DNA of 64,000 bases from Marsupella aquatica (Eukaryota; Marchantiophyta), in NCBI GenBank assembly GCA_973895155.1, contig OZ316891.1, forward strand, positions 31,992,001 through 32,056,000. The letters run 5' to 3'. The notes below the pieces were generated by a model. It saw only the letters and a program-made list of their open reading frames with translations, made no database searches and was not told where the DNA came from. Numbering within the stretch: position 1 is the stretch's first letter; every line of letters begins with the position of its first letter. This document shows, in pieces, positions 32,612 to 43,850 of this stretch. The translations under genes and the position numbers were made by a program.

Positions 32612-35600
32612 ATGAGCAACGTCAATCAAGCGGCACATTTCTGGGGATGCCTGTTCGAACGGGCAACTGAGTACATCAAGACTTACGAGGACGAGGAATC
32701 AGAAAGGGCAGCTCGAGAACGGCAGGAGCTCGCTCGATTGTGGGAGCTGCAGAAGACGGCTTTCTTAGGAGGCGAACTCATCAAGGACGAGTTCCTGTGG
32801 ACGCCTACCTCCAATCAACTCGACGATCTTCTGTTTTGCAAAGACAGCATCGTCGGCATCCGAGAGGCCATCAAGAACTGCAACGACATACACTGGGAAT
32901 TAAAGGGTAGCATGAAAAGGTGGACCCAGGCAACGGTGCTAGGAGAAACCTCCATGGCAGCAGAGATGAAGAGGAAGGGAGCCGTCAACGATGAAGCCAC
33001 CCCGGCAAAAAGAACGAGGTCGGCGGCACCAAAGAAGCCAGCCGAGCAGCAGAGCAGGAGGCAGGGAGAAGCCGAAGAGGAGGAGGTCGATCCCATCAAG
33101 GCCATTCCAACCAGGGATGACACCTGGAAGGGCTGGGCGGCAACCCTACCGGTGGAAGTGCAACTACATTTTGCACGGGAGGAGGATGCATGCTTTACGG
33201 CAATGCAGACCAAGAAGTATCAAGGCTTCATGGCCGGATCCGGCTTAGAGGCCTTTGTAAGATTACCATGGCTGAAGCCGGAGGTACCGGAGTCAGACCT
33301 ATTAGAATTCGTGGGGTCATGGGAACCCAAGACCAATTGCACGAGGATATATGGGAAGGATTTCTATCTTACTCCCAAGGTAATTGCCGAAGTGTTTGGC
33401 TTGCCGATAGGCAATAAGACCAAAGTTGATACCAGGAAGACCTTGCCTGACAAGGAGTTCCGGTCGTTCCCCGGGCCATCAACGAAGAATGGCTTCTTCC
33501 GGAACACCTGCACCAACCCGCACATAGGAGAGATGATCGACTTCTTGCGGGTGACCATGCATTGTAACTTGCCGAGGGCAGAGATCGGCAAGGCACAGGT
33601 CTATCTGGCAGAAAGGCCAGACCCAAGCCGGGACTACAACGGGTACCTCCTCAACCAATTGAAGAAGATCTTAAAGGAGGAGCAACAGGTAATCGGCATG
33701 GGGAGCGTGTCGCGGCTTGGCTATCACATGCCGCTGTTGTGCCGGTATGCCAGAGGTCAGACTTTTGCCCCGGTACTTCCCCTGCAAGTAAGGGCACCCA
33801 AGGAAGCTCCAACGCCGAGGCCGTTGGCTGAGAAGCCTCAACCACCTGTTAGCCCTACGATCGAGCAGGTGTTTAGACCCAGGAAGGAGGACTTGCCGAT
33901 GCAGCAACCAGGCATGCAGAGTCTGCTGAAACTACTGGAGAAAGAAAAGAAATCGGCATCGGCAACAACAACGGCAACGGCAACAATGCAGGACACTACT
34001 ACAGAGGTAGGCCTACACCGGCTCACAAGAGAAAACCCCTTTGCTGGAGACAAGGAGAGAATCAGGCTGGAATCCAAGCCAGGTGTTCGAATGTATGTGG
34101 GAATCTCAAGCTCCGAATCTGAGGCAGAATGATCTGAAGCTCCTACCGACGAAGAGGAGAGGGAGAAGCCGGACGTCCAAGAAGTAGAGGAGGCAGTGGA
34201 GGACTGCAGCCATGATAATTCTGGCTATGGGTCGGACCATCACGTTCCAGGAGTAAGGACCTGTGGCCGGTTTGTCCCCACACTTCCAAGGGTAGTACGA
34301 GGGGACCCCAACCAGCAGAGTAGCCCTGAGTCTCCCCCACCAGATGTTGCTCCCCCGAGCTTCGACGGCATAAAACAGACGGTGCAGGAATTTCAGGAGC
34401 GAATCAGGCAGGAAGAGGAGGCAGCCCTGGCTAGGGAAAAGGATTTACCAGGAGGAGATTGGCCGGAGGACATCAGGCGGCTAGCCAAAAAAGAAAGCAA
34501 ACCTCTAGCCACGATTGAAGAGATCCGCAAGACGGCTTGGGAGCAGAGGCCGCGATGGGCGATGCCGATCACTTCTACTTACTCCACCTACGCTAAGAAT
34601 AGAGCCATGGAGTATGGTGAGATGTGTGGGGAACTTGCGCTCGGCATCTTTGGGGAGGAGTTGGAGGTAGGACCCTTTTTCCATAGGGAGCAATTGGAGA
34701 AGCACCAATTAGAAGAAGCGGTGGCTTTAGAGAGAAGCAAGAAGGACGAGGTCATTCGGCGGCTTAGGAGGATGGAAGCCGAGATTGAAGATCTAAGGGT
34801 GGCCAAGAAAGCCCAAGATGAACTGCGGATTAAACGGCATGAGCTGAACATCATGCAGGGGCAGTTGGACACCGCGCAGGTTGAGAATCAGAATATCAAG
34901 GATAAACTGACTCAGACGCAGGGAGAGTTGGCCGACACGATCAAAGAGAGGGAGAAGTGGAAGCAAGAGCTGAAGAATACAGAGGAGGCCCACATAACAG
35001 CCAACAGCCGGGCCATGGCGGAGACCCAAAGAAAGGAATGGGCGTTGAAGGGGGAGCTCGAGAAAATCCGCGGAGCCCTTGAGCAGAAGGAGGCCGAGTT
35101 AGGGAAATCCTATCAAGGGATTATGGCGCTGCAGCAGGAGCTTGCGTCCCTGACGGCCAGCTTCAAGGCCGACCTCAGGGAGAAGGATGAGATGCTCGAT
35201 CAGACTTACGCCAAGATGAACTAGATGGAGTCTGTCATCATTGCAGAGCTCGACAAGGAGCTAAGAGCAACCCGGGAGGAGAGGACTACCTTGAAACAAG
35301 AACGGGAGGAAGCCCAGAAGGAACTAGAGGACGCACGCAAGGACCTGGATGAGACCCAGGAGGAGTTGGAGGAAATCATGAGGAAGATGGAGAACCTCCA
35401 GCGGCGGGCCGACAACCAAATGGAGCGGCTGAAGAAACAAGCCGCAGTATTTAAGTGCTTGTCTTCATCAGGCCCAACTCCAATTGGGGCAACCAAGTTA
35501 CCAGGAGTGGTACTGGCCGAAGAAAAAGCCGCGCCACCTACACCAGTGCCGGAAGTAAGTGGGAAGGGGAAGGGACCAGCTGCCGAACCAGAAAAGAAGA

Positions 35601-35986
35601 AAAAGCGGAAACCTTCAGGGTCAAGGATTAATCCGACTCCACAAGCCGTGGTGACCAGGGAGGTAGAACCAGCACCATCCTCCGGCATGAATACGGCAAT
35701 AGATCCCGCTATCATCACAGGTGGGGGTGGTGCGGCCCAAGCCGAACTACTCAGTAATGAGGCCGGTATTCCAGATCCGCCTCTTGAGCAGGCCGGGGAG
35801 ACCATAGCCGAGGCTGAGGCCGTAACCGATTCCCGAGCCGATGCCGACGCCGATGGTGGACCCAGTCAGGCCGATGGAGAGTTGACTCAGTCAAGGGCAG
35901 GTAATCTGTCAGAGAATGAACCTACGGCAGTGGCTGAGGAGGAAGCGTTGGGGGCGTCCATTAAGGATCCTCCACCGGTGTCGTGA
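32612..35986 (+). pseudogene. Element protein: transposon-like domain plus long coiled coil, two in-frame stops
   Basis: One reading frame of 1,125 codons including its terminal stop. It is interrupted only by TGA at 34130-34132 and TAG at 35222-35224, with no frameshift. Residues about 20-60 are charged helix, and a basic nuclear-signal-like stretch (AKRTRSAAPKK) lies at 132-142. The core at about 200-270 (GLEAFVRLPW ... YGKDFYLTPK ... VFGLPIG) resembles the plant 'putative transposon protein' domain and the neighbouring gene at 37485-38618. From about 34700 to 35450 it is a long coiled coil that runs through the TAG without losing register. The tail is Pro/Ala/Glu-rich. The ATG at 32612 is a choice; the frame is open back to 32519. 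No transposase or polymerase catalytic motif is visible. Confidence 0.75.
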
Positions 35987-36637
35987 CGGCGCAAGGGCGC
36001 CGTTCCTTTTAGGGAGGGCGGACGTGGAGGGAGGAGGCGTGAGTGGGCAGGGCGGGCGCTGATCTCCAAGTTTAGGATTAGGATCAGGACCAGGAGCGGC
36101 CCTGACACTTAGCTTAGTGGGATTGCGGTTCCACTGGTAGGAGCAACACTTGTGCTCCTGCCTTGCTGTACATAGGTAGATTCGGGCAAGTAAATTACTG
36201 TTAGGTAGATTAGGCTTACGATGCAAAGAATGGCGGATCCACTACCAGGATAAGTACCTGGGCAGCGGGGAGCTCAGGGCCTCTTCTTTAGCAAGTTTTT
36301 AGTTTGCACCAGCCGGGCTGGGATCAAGTAGTACGAGAAGCTCTCGGTTAGTCATACAGTGACCCTTGTGTATATTCATGTTTCCTCATGCCTAAGAGCT
36401 GAATAGAGTTGGCCTCACGGCTTAGTTCGCAGAGCTTGTGTATGAGATGTACTGTTTGTATGGCAAGTGCATGGTATGACTTAGTCAGAATGAGTCATTT
36501 TGCTATTTGTGTGTCGCATTAACTTGTGTGAAGAGTGCCCACATCAACCAAAAGGAAGGAAAGTAAGCAGGGGAGTGAGAGTTGGATGTGTCGAGCTGAG
36601 AGAGGTCTTAGCGGCTTAACCAAGCCTATTGGGGATC

Positions 36638-36653
36638 ATTCCGGCGGCGGAAT
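36638..36653. repeat. Hairpin motif shared with 55774-55789
   Basis: ATTCCGGCGGCGGAAT (six-base stem ATTCCG/CGGAAT) is followed in both places by a two-base gap and AAACATACCTA. A looser relative, ATTTCCAGCGGTGGAAACC, lies at 51852. It is part of the 3' region of the 4.66-kb element. Confidence 0.7.
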
Positions 36654-37158
36654 CCAAACATACCTAACAAGACGGAGGGGAAGACAGGGGAAGGCCTAGA
36701 TTAGGCCGGCTACGTATCTCATGACCCGATAAAGGATCTGTCCAGTATATGTGTGTAAAATGTTAACAGTAGTAGTAGAAGGTTAGCAGCGTCCCATGCC
36801 GCTAAGCCGCGGAAACGGCCTCGCCAAGCGCGAAACCTACGGGAATCGGCTTGAGCTGGGGGGTTTCTTGGGTTTAGGGAGCCATGGGACGCACCACACC
36901 TATGTTGCCGTTGTGTAGCAATAAGATCTAGTGGAGTAAGGACAAAGTCGCTCAATGATGCCTCCGAAAACATTCCAAGGTGTTTTGACTGTTTTCTTGC
37001 ATTTGGTTTTGTTCAGTACTCCCTCTGCGTTCGGGGCCGCTTCAGTTGTAGACTACTAGGGGTTGCTTGACACTCGTTCATCTCTTCCCTTGTAGGACTC
37101 ATCTTGAATCGTTACAGACCCAAAACGAGGCTTCGGCTAACTGATCAATGCTTTCCCC

Positions 37159-37248
37159 ATGAATGATGAAGCAGAGATCGCCAGAGAGCTTGCACCTTTG
37201 ATGCAAGTGGAGTTTGATAGTTTAAACATCAGTGCGAGAGGAGCTTAA
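37159..37248 (+). other. Conserved short open frame, copy B
   Basis: The same 29-residue frame as 16909-16998, with only a silent change. Its preservation is no more than expected given how similar the two copies are, so it is weak evidence of function. Confidence 0.35.
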
Positions 37249-37484
37249 TAAGGGTTTAATGATTGCCAGCCAGATTCCAGATTCCATACCAGAATTTGAA
37301 CTCCCAGAATTGCTAGATAATTTATTTGATTGTGCCACGGATCGTACTCGGAGAGGTGGTGGGACTCTGCTACCTCCGGTATGAGGCACGTCCTCATTAA
37401 GAACCCATTGTCCACTACCCCCTCGGCCAGGAAGCTAGAGGACTGGTATTTAGCTCCCTTGCCCCCAGGAGCCCGCGACTCTAC

Positions 37485-38618
37485 TCAGTTTATCCCCTTG
37501 GGTAAGCCCAAAATCATTTTCAGACGTGCCTCATTGAGACACATCACTCTCCCGTGCGCTCGGGTTTGTTGACGAGCCTCGTTGAAGTTCTGAATGAACT
37601 CAGTCATATCCTGCCCGTAGTACCTGTTTCCGTTCCAAGGGAGAGAGGCAAGGTGCTCAAACCCTTGGGTCTTCAGATAGCATGCATGCTTGGGGTGGAG
37701 GATGTTCTTGTGAACATTGTCCCCCATGCGATGCATGGTCAGCTTGGCTACCGCAACCGTGGCCAAAGGCAACCCGGATACGGCTGCGGGTTCCTTCCTC
37801 TTCCTACCCCGAGACTGATTCCCGGGGTGACTAGAAGAAGGGGACATCTCTCCTTCCTCTCGGTCAGGTGGTGGTAGCGCAACTGCCGTGAGTATTGGTG
37901 TCGGGGCCGCTAGAGTTACCGTGTTATCCCCTCGGGCTTGCTGGAGTGATGCTGGGTTGTTTGGCGCTTGTTGAGTCGTACCCCGCGGCCGTCGATTTAG
38001 GGGAGGGTGAGCCTCCTCGTCTTTGGAGCTAATATTCACCGCATTCACCATGGATCGTACTCGGAGAGGTGGTGGGACCGGTGGCGGGGACCGGTTCGGT
38101 TGAGGCCAAGGAGGTGTAGGTGCGGGTATGGGCACGGGTTGGCCGGCACTGGTCGTTGATGGTAGAGTTGCCATGAAGTTCTGCAGGTGCCAGTGGAGGT
38201 TTTCCAAAGCAAGTGTAGACGGCCTTGTCGACCGGATAGTGTTGAACTCGCTGTTGATGATAGCCCGGACCCAAGCAGGGATGTGGTCAAAGTGGTGCCG
38301 CTGCAAGTTGATCATGCCCGGGAGAGTGAAGACCACATCCGGGAGCCAAAGCAATGCTTCCCAGAAGCCGATGTATTTTCCCCCGTCGTAGAAGTACCCT
38401 GATACTTCTTCGGGTTGGTAAAGCTCGCTCTGGGATGGGTAATCAAAGTTAAGGAGATAGTGGTGTCGGCCTGCTAAGCGGATGGCTCTCTCGTATTCGC
38501 GTTCGATTTTGTATCGGCGCGGGTTGGCGTGTTTTAATGAGTCGGCCAAGTGCCCTCCGATAGACAGGAACTGTGTCCAGAATCGTATGGCCAAACTGGA
38601 AAGGATCATGTGCGACAT
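37485..38618 (-). pseudogene. Plant-transposon-like domain gene, copy B, stop in core
   Basis: A 377-residue frame from ATG 38618. The N-terminal half is a globular region of unknown kind (YYFLNF-like aromatic stretch, then HHFDHIPAWVRAIIN). The middle is Pro/Ser-rich with a basic RGRKRKE stretch. The C-terminal core contains GFEHLASLPW ... YYGQDMTEF ... LKMILGLPKG. It ends at a TGA where copy A has CGA and then continues, so the frame is truncated by a point mutation. The core matches the protein of the 4.66-kb element at several spaced positions. Probably transposon-derived. Confidence 0.75.
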
Positions 38619-39033
38619 TCAGAGGAGATAGCAGGTGACTAAGGATAAGCGAGAGAGCTGGAGTCGAAGCTGGCGCGTGGACTGAAGAACTGGTGCACTG
38701 CAAAGGATCGGCCCCCCTTTATACCCTGAGATCTTGTCGATCGCCCGATGCCTCCTCGTCGCTTATAGGCCGAGCCTTTCACGCTCGCAGTGTACCGGCC
38801 ACTTTGCCGGTCCGGGTCAGCTTGTGTCAGTGGCCGCCTCCCGGAGTTCGTTATACGGTCCCGAGGGGGGGGAAGGGGGCCCATTACACGCTCGCAACCC
38901 GGGCATGCGAATGGCAACCTGCCGCCAGCCCGAACATGAATTCCCCTTATTGACTAATGATTTCCTACTCATAATGGCTACCTAAATACTGTCGTTATGC
39001 TAATAATAACAATCTAAGATACCCCTAACGCGC

Positions 39034-39492
39034 ATGCTAAGCATGGTTAGACCGAATCACTCATTACCCACCGTATCAGCGGCGTCACACAATACGCCAT
39101 CCAAGCGACGCAAGATTCAGGACGCACTGCCACCAGTAAGCATAAAAAATATAACCATTTGGAAATGCCTTCGCTCGAAGACTACATCCGACAATGACTC
39201 TAATCCATCACTTGCTGCAATTATTGACGACGTCAATACGCGATCCAAGCAACGCAAGATTCAAGATGCAGAAGGGAATTTGGAGGTGGCGAGCATAGTA
39301 AAGAACCAGATTGAAGGCCAACGACAGGAATTCTCGAAGGCCAATGCTTCCCGACCAAAATACCGACCCAACAATAATGCAAAAGGGAATTTGAAGGTGA
39401 CAAGCACATTAAGGAACCAGATTGAAGGCTGGTACAGGAATTCTAGAAGCATTGACCAAGCTTTGTTTCCTTTGTATTTCTCACGAACCTAA
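39034..39492 (+). CDS. Hypothetical repeat-derived protein, 152 residues
   Basis: An ATG frame with two internal repeats: SKRRKIQDA (about residue 23) and SKQRKIQDA (about 71), then GNLEVASIVKNQIEG and GNLKVTSTLRNQIEG. The second pair is encoded by the ~110-bp satellite unit also found, non-coding, at 2405-2620 and 18740-18810. The frame is open through two satellite units here, which is notable because the unit is not a multiple of three in every copy. Function unknown; chance openness is possible. Confidence 0.35.
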   Translation: MLSMVRPNHSLPTVSAASHNTPSKRRKIQDALPPVSIKNITIWKCLRSKTTSDNDSNPSLAAIIDDVNTRSKQRKIQDAEGNLEVASIVKNQIEGQRQEFSKANASRPKYRPNNNAKGNLKVTSTLRNQIEGWYRNSRSIDQALFPLYFSRT

Positions 39493-39627
39493 TTGAATGG
39501 TGACACTTTTGATGCTAACGGAGTCCAATGGTTTCAACATGAACGTTATAGCTGCAAAAGACTTTAATTGGAAATGTTATGGGAGTGCGAGATTACAAGT
39601 GAGTCACCATGAATGCTAGTGGTGTAT

Positions 39628-39900
39628 CACTAGTAGAAACCGGGGCATTTCGTGACCAGACCACTTGTGACTGGGGTGACCACGCAAGTGCAACCTTTGA
39701 ACATCAGTCTTATTTTTGAGACGCCATAAGACTAGATAGTCATAAGTAGTCATGTTTATGACTACTTAAGACCATTGAACTTTTTAAAAATCTTGATCTA
39801 TTGAATGAGTCATTCAAGTATGACTACATAGTCATACTTAGTCAACATATGACAATGGCCAATAGTAAGCCAAGTCCAATTTAGTCAACAAAATTGACTT
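39628..39900 (+). mobile_element. CACTA (En/Spm) transposon terminus
   Basis: CACTAGTAGAAACCGGGGCA begins exactly where copy B leaves copy A, after GGTGTAT. This is a typical CACTA terminal inverted repeat. Subterminal repeats of AGTCAT / ATGACTA in both orientations follow to about 39850. The opposite end, expected to read ...CTAGTG then TATGAATACTT, was not found in the window, so the element either extends beyond it or is truncated. No transposase was recognised. Confidence 0.8.
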
Positions 39901-40139
39901 GTCCATTAATTTTCATTGTGGCCATTGAACACTTTTTAAAATAATGTAGTGCCATATGCCTGGTTAGAGGATATTTACCCGATCCCATACACATTCTGAG
40001 CCATGGGATTACGCTTTACATAGCCATTGACTGAACTATATGCAAGGGGCATAAGGGTTTGCTAGGGAGGCTTTTTTGTGGTTTTGTGTTACATGAAGTG
40101 CAGTTTAGGCCTAACTCATCCACATGCATGTAACCCTTC

Positions 40140-40295
40140 CTGCCAAAGTTTAGGGGGGGTTGTAGCAAGACACCTAAAGGGGGTTTAGGGGGGGTTTTAG
40201 CAAGACACCTAAAGGGGGTTTAGGGGGGTTATATCACAAGGGTGGGGGGGGGGTTATATCGATCTCAAGGGGGAGGGGGTTTAATCGGAGGACAT
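40140..40295 (+). repeat. G-rich tandem repeat with telomere-like TTTAGGG
   Basis: Two to three copies of a unit of about 35-40 bp made of TTTAGGGGGG, TAGCAAGACACCTAAAGGGGG, then GGGTTATATC. G runs reach ten bases. The sequence has clear G-quadruplex potential and lies about 0.5 kb inside the CACTA terminus. Confidence 0.85.
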
Positions 40296-40383
40296 GCACC
40301 ATTGGATGGAGTTGATCGCCACCATCAGGTCAAACTTTTCCGTTCCCGCGTCCCGTTTAGTCGCACGTCCCGTTTAGTCACAC

Positions 40384-40920
40384 ATGTCTGAGCTTCCTTC
40401 GATCGGGTCCCGGGAGAGTTTGCAGACACCACTTGAGGCGGAAGTGCATCCTTGCGGTTGGCTAAGGTGCGCATTTCCTTCACTTTCCCTCGATGTTTAC
40501 GAGCTCATTGTGGTGGTGTGGGTCCCGTCCATGCGTGCTCCCATTGTTGTGGCTTCCATCGCTGCGTGCTGGACACATTTAAGTCTTCCATTGCAAGTAG
40601 AGCGCATTTGCAGCTGCTTCAAGGGAGGTGATCACTACTGCTGTGGAAGGAGGGAGTCAGTCGGGAGTTTCGCTACTGCTGCGGAAGGCACTGCACAAGC
40701 TTTACTAATGCGGGACCTGTGTGGGAGGCGTAATAAAAGACTTAGGATCAAAGCCCGATGCTATCTAATCTCATTGCTTAGGGTGAAGTCTACTGCTATC
40801 CTTCTCTTCCAAGCGTATTGTGAGCTCAAACAACGTACGTGGGATTCCTGTGGTCTTACCGTTCAAGCTGCGACCAGTCTCAGGAGCAGCTCCTCAATCA
40901 TCCCGGGCATTGGAGCTTAG
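40384..40920 (+). CDS. Hypothetical protein, 178 residues
   Basis: The longest ATG frame in the first part of the CACTA-led tract (MSELPSIGSRESLQTPLEAE). It is Cys- and Ser-rich with no recognised domain. It is not seen again in the window, and the flanking DNA has short repeats (GGCATTGGAG at 40908 and 40990). It could be chance. Confidence 0.2.
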   Translation: MSELPSIGSRESLQTPLEAEVHPCGWLRCAFPSLSLDVYELIVVVWVPSMRAPIVVASIAACWTHLSLPLQVERICSCFKGGDHYCCGRRESVGSFATAAEGTAQALLMRDLCGRRNKRLRIKARCYLISLLRVKSTAILLFQAYCELKQRTWDSCGLTVQAATSLRSSSSIIPGIGA

Positions 40921-43850
40921 TGAACTATAAGTGCGTGCATACCCTTCCAGCTGCGTCTTTTACTAAGGAGCTCATCAATCTTCTTGGGCATTGGAGTTGA
41001 AGTTATAGTTGAAGCCAAACCTTATTCAGTTCTTGGTGGGCATGAGAACTGAGCGCACAACGCACATTAGCAGCAACAAGGTCCAGGGACCATTTTTGTA
41101 GTTGCAAGTAGTGACGGTTTTGCTTTGGGAGTTGGGAGCTCCTACGAAGGAGGTCAGCTGAACAAGCCTCATTGCTATTGGGAGTTGGCATTGGCAAGGA
41201 GGGCGAAGGGAACGGATTGGCAGCTGCAAGCTACATTGGAGTTGTTGCAACTAACTCAGGACATTGCAAGGGTGTGTTTCGGGTGAGTTTTTGGTTGAAG
41301 AACCGGGAAGAGCCTGCGGTTTGCCATCAAGGAGCTGTAGTTGGAGACCGGCCCTCGTACCTGCATTCTTCCATCCAGCACATGGGTGAGCGAAAGTCCA
41401 TTTTTATCTCTCATTGTTTTTCTCCGACTCGTGCTTTGATCCAATGTATGTATTGCTGCTATGTCACCCTGTGAAGAGAGACTGGACATTGTAGCTACTC
41501 ATTCTTGATCATGTCATCAGGCATAGGACCTCAACTACGACGGAAAGATACCACATTCTGTGGGATCGATAGGACTGTTGTGCCTTGCGACATCGGTCAC
41601 AGTGTGAGGAAAGGAGCAAGTTCACTACATTGCAGACGTCCAAGTGGCTCTATGCTTTGCTTTTATCAACCTACGACCGGCCAGCTGCGCGCTGCGATTT
41701 CAGTTTAGGGTGGTCTTTGGAGCTTCACATTTTCCCCGAACACACAGGTGCCTTCCTCTGTCTCTTCTACTATAGCTCTGTCTTGTGCTTTCATCGAAGC
41801 CCCTTGCAATCGGATGTTGAATGTGAAGACAAGACTGATTGTTGACACTGTACTGAATGCTAAGCCTCCTCTAAATCAATTCTGAGATGGGACTGAATGT
41901 TGAGATTCATGTTAGGTTTTTTGTGGTCGGAACACTCTGCGAAGCATTTCAATATATATGCATCCGAGTTCCCAATAAGTATTGACAGCCATCGCAGTCT
42001 AAAGTGGGCCTCTGGTAGTATTGTGCATTGGGGGCACTCAATAGGAAACTTGTAGTTGCTTTTACCAACAACAGAAGCTGCATTTTTGAGACAATTCCAT
42101 GGACATAAAATATCCAATTGGACATCGGAATGAAGACATGATCTCTAACTATCTTGCACTATATGTCCTTTGAACTGCATTCTTAGATAGCCCAAATAGT
42201 TGAATTCCAAGTGGGACAGTTCACAATCCACAGAGTTGAACCAATTCTGAAATAGAATATAATTCTGAAATAAAATATTTTCATTCTGAGAGTCATAAAG
42301 TCAAAACTAGTTCATTTTAACTTTGGCCACTGTCTGGCATGAAAGTCTGGAATGCATATACATATTCGATATCTTCATGTCTGTTTCATGCATACATTCT
42401 TGGCGGTGACTGTTGTATTCAACCTCCAATGTCCCGTGCATGTGTGAACAATTGTTTCACTCAGGTTTTTTCAATTCTTTCCGCTCTGTCTTTGAATGTG
42501 CTATTCATGAATCACTTTGTCTTTGAATGTGCTCAGGCATTTGTTTTGTGTTCTTCGTGTCCCTAGTATTAAGACTTCATTTTGGTGCAGGTGGAGTGCA
42601 AAAAGGCAAGAGTTCTAATTCAGTCCTATTTGCGAGCTTGTATTTGAATGTAGTATTTTGGCTTCGATTGGCTCCTCTGTTTTGCTAGCTTCGAAATGTC
42701 TGCTCATAACATTTTTTGATGAACATAGGTATGGACAGAATAGAGTAATTGGGAATTCAGATCATATTGTTGTGTGCTTTGTTGGGGATCCTCATGTGTA
42801 TGTAACTACATACACATTCTACCTGAGGGCAGTATGCCTGTACACCTCAGGTAGAACCAAGTACTATCTGTCGCATGATATAATTCCACTACACTTCTAT
42901 ATTAATGTTGCCTAAGTGCTTTATTGTATTTTTTGGTTGAAATGATGTCACTTGCATTTCATAGTCAGTCTTAGTTGGTTGGCTTGGTATTCATTTGCTT
43001 TTCACTCCCTGGGGCTAGTGAATTTGTTTGCTGTCACTGAGTTTCTTGCGTAAGAACTAGATGTTGTTCATTTTCTCGATCCATGCTCTGTTTTGCTCTG
43101 TTTCCTCTGTTTTGCTGGCTTCTTCATGTCTGCTCATAACATTTTTCAGATCGTGTAGTTATGGATAGAACATAGTAATTGGGATCATACTGTCTTCTGC
43201 TCTGTTGGGGATCCTCTTTGAATATATATATACTTGGTCACATGTATTGAGCTTGGAGGCAGTTTTTTTATTCCCATCTTCATTTTGTCAAGTGACCTTT
43301 CTGCCACCCCCTTTTGGTGGCCTCTTTTTTAGGAAGCTCCTTATTGTGAACACAGTCTGTACTTTGGTTATGAAGTTTGACTGAGTGCTGCGGGCCAATT
43401 CCTGTGCCGACCTGTGCTGTAATTTGCTTTGTTTTGCATCCACTCTTTAGTTTCCTTCTATTTTATCGACGAGTTTCATGCATATCATGTTTATAAGAGC
43501 TTTTGTGCTGATGCACAATATAGTTGTGCCAACTGAATGCCAATCTACCTACACTCCTGCTCAGTTCACTCTTGCAAGCAGTGAACTACCTCTCTGCTGC
43601 TCACTGTAGGGTGAGACTTTCAGTCTTTCTGGATATTGTAGTTTGCAACATTGTTCATTAGGAGTGTTTCATGCTATGTTTATACTATGACCTCTAGTTG
43701 GAACCAAGGGAATGACACAGTGAGTGGGAACTGATTAGTCTCTCTTCTGGTTGTTGTTGGAGAGGCAATTACAGTTCCTGCTGACCTTGCTGATCGAAGG
43801 ACGTTTGAGGACGTGAACACAAGACATCTGAACAACAACAACAGTTATGG
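40921..43850. other. Non-coding tract with ~435-bp direct duplication
   Basis: Segments 42650-42800 and 43085-43225 are related: both contain CTCTGTTTTGCT.GCTTC, ATGTCTGCTCATAACATTTTT and GTTGGGGATCCTC. No supported gene. From about 43340 the sequence is homologous to the region from about 61720. Confidence 0.6.

Larger units (their letters stand above)
32236..36898 (+). mobile_element. 4,663-bp insertion with CCTAT target duplication
   Basis: Copy A has an empty site here. CCTAT flanks the insertion at 32231-32235 and 36899-36903. The ends read TGTGATGC...and ...GCACCACA, so they are TG...CA with a short inverted terminal match (TGTGRTGC). I find no direct LTR pair between the two ends. The interior encodes one long plus-strand frame (32612-35986) crossed by two stops. 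A hairpin-forming ATTCCGGCGGCGGAAT lies at 36638. The class is unresolved: the target-duplication length and TG...CA suggest a retrovirus-like integrase, while the lack of LTRs suggests another type or a non-autonomous derivative. Confidence 0.9.
30125..39627. repeat. Segmental duplication, copy B
   Basis: Matches copy A (14537-19050) from inside exon 2 of the kinase-like gene onward. Shared blocks are 30125-32235, 36899-38695 and 39385-39627. They are interrupted by the 4,663-bp insertion and by about 690 bp missing in A. The right end stops exactly at a CACTA terminus (39628), while copy A continues with TATGAATACTT. Confidence 0.93.

Noticed and set aside
32236-36898. Complete LTR retrotransposon
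   Set aside because: Ends are TG...CA with a 5-bp duplication, but I could not find a direct terminal repeat, and no polymerase or integrase domain is encoded.
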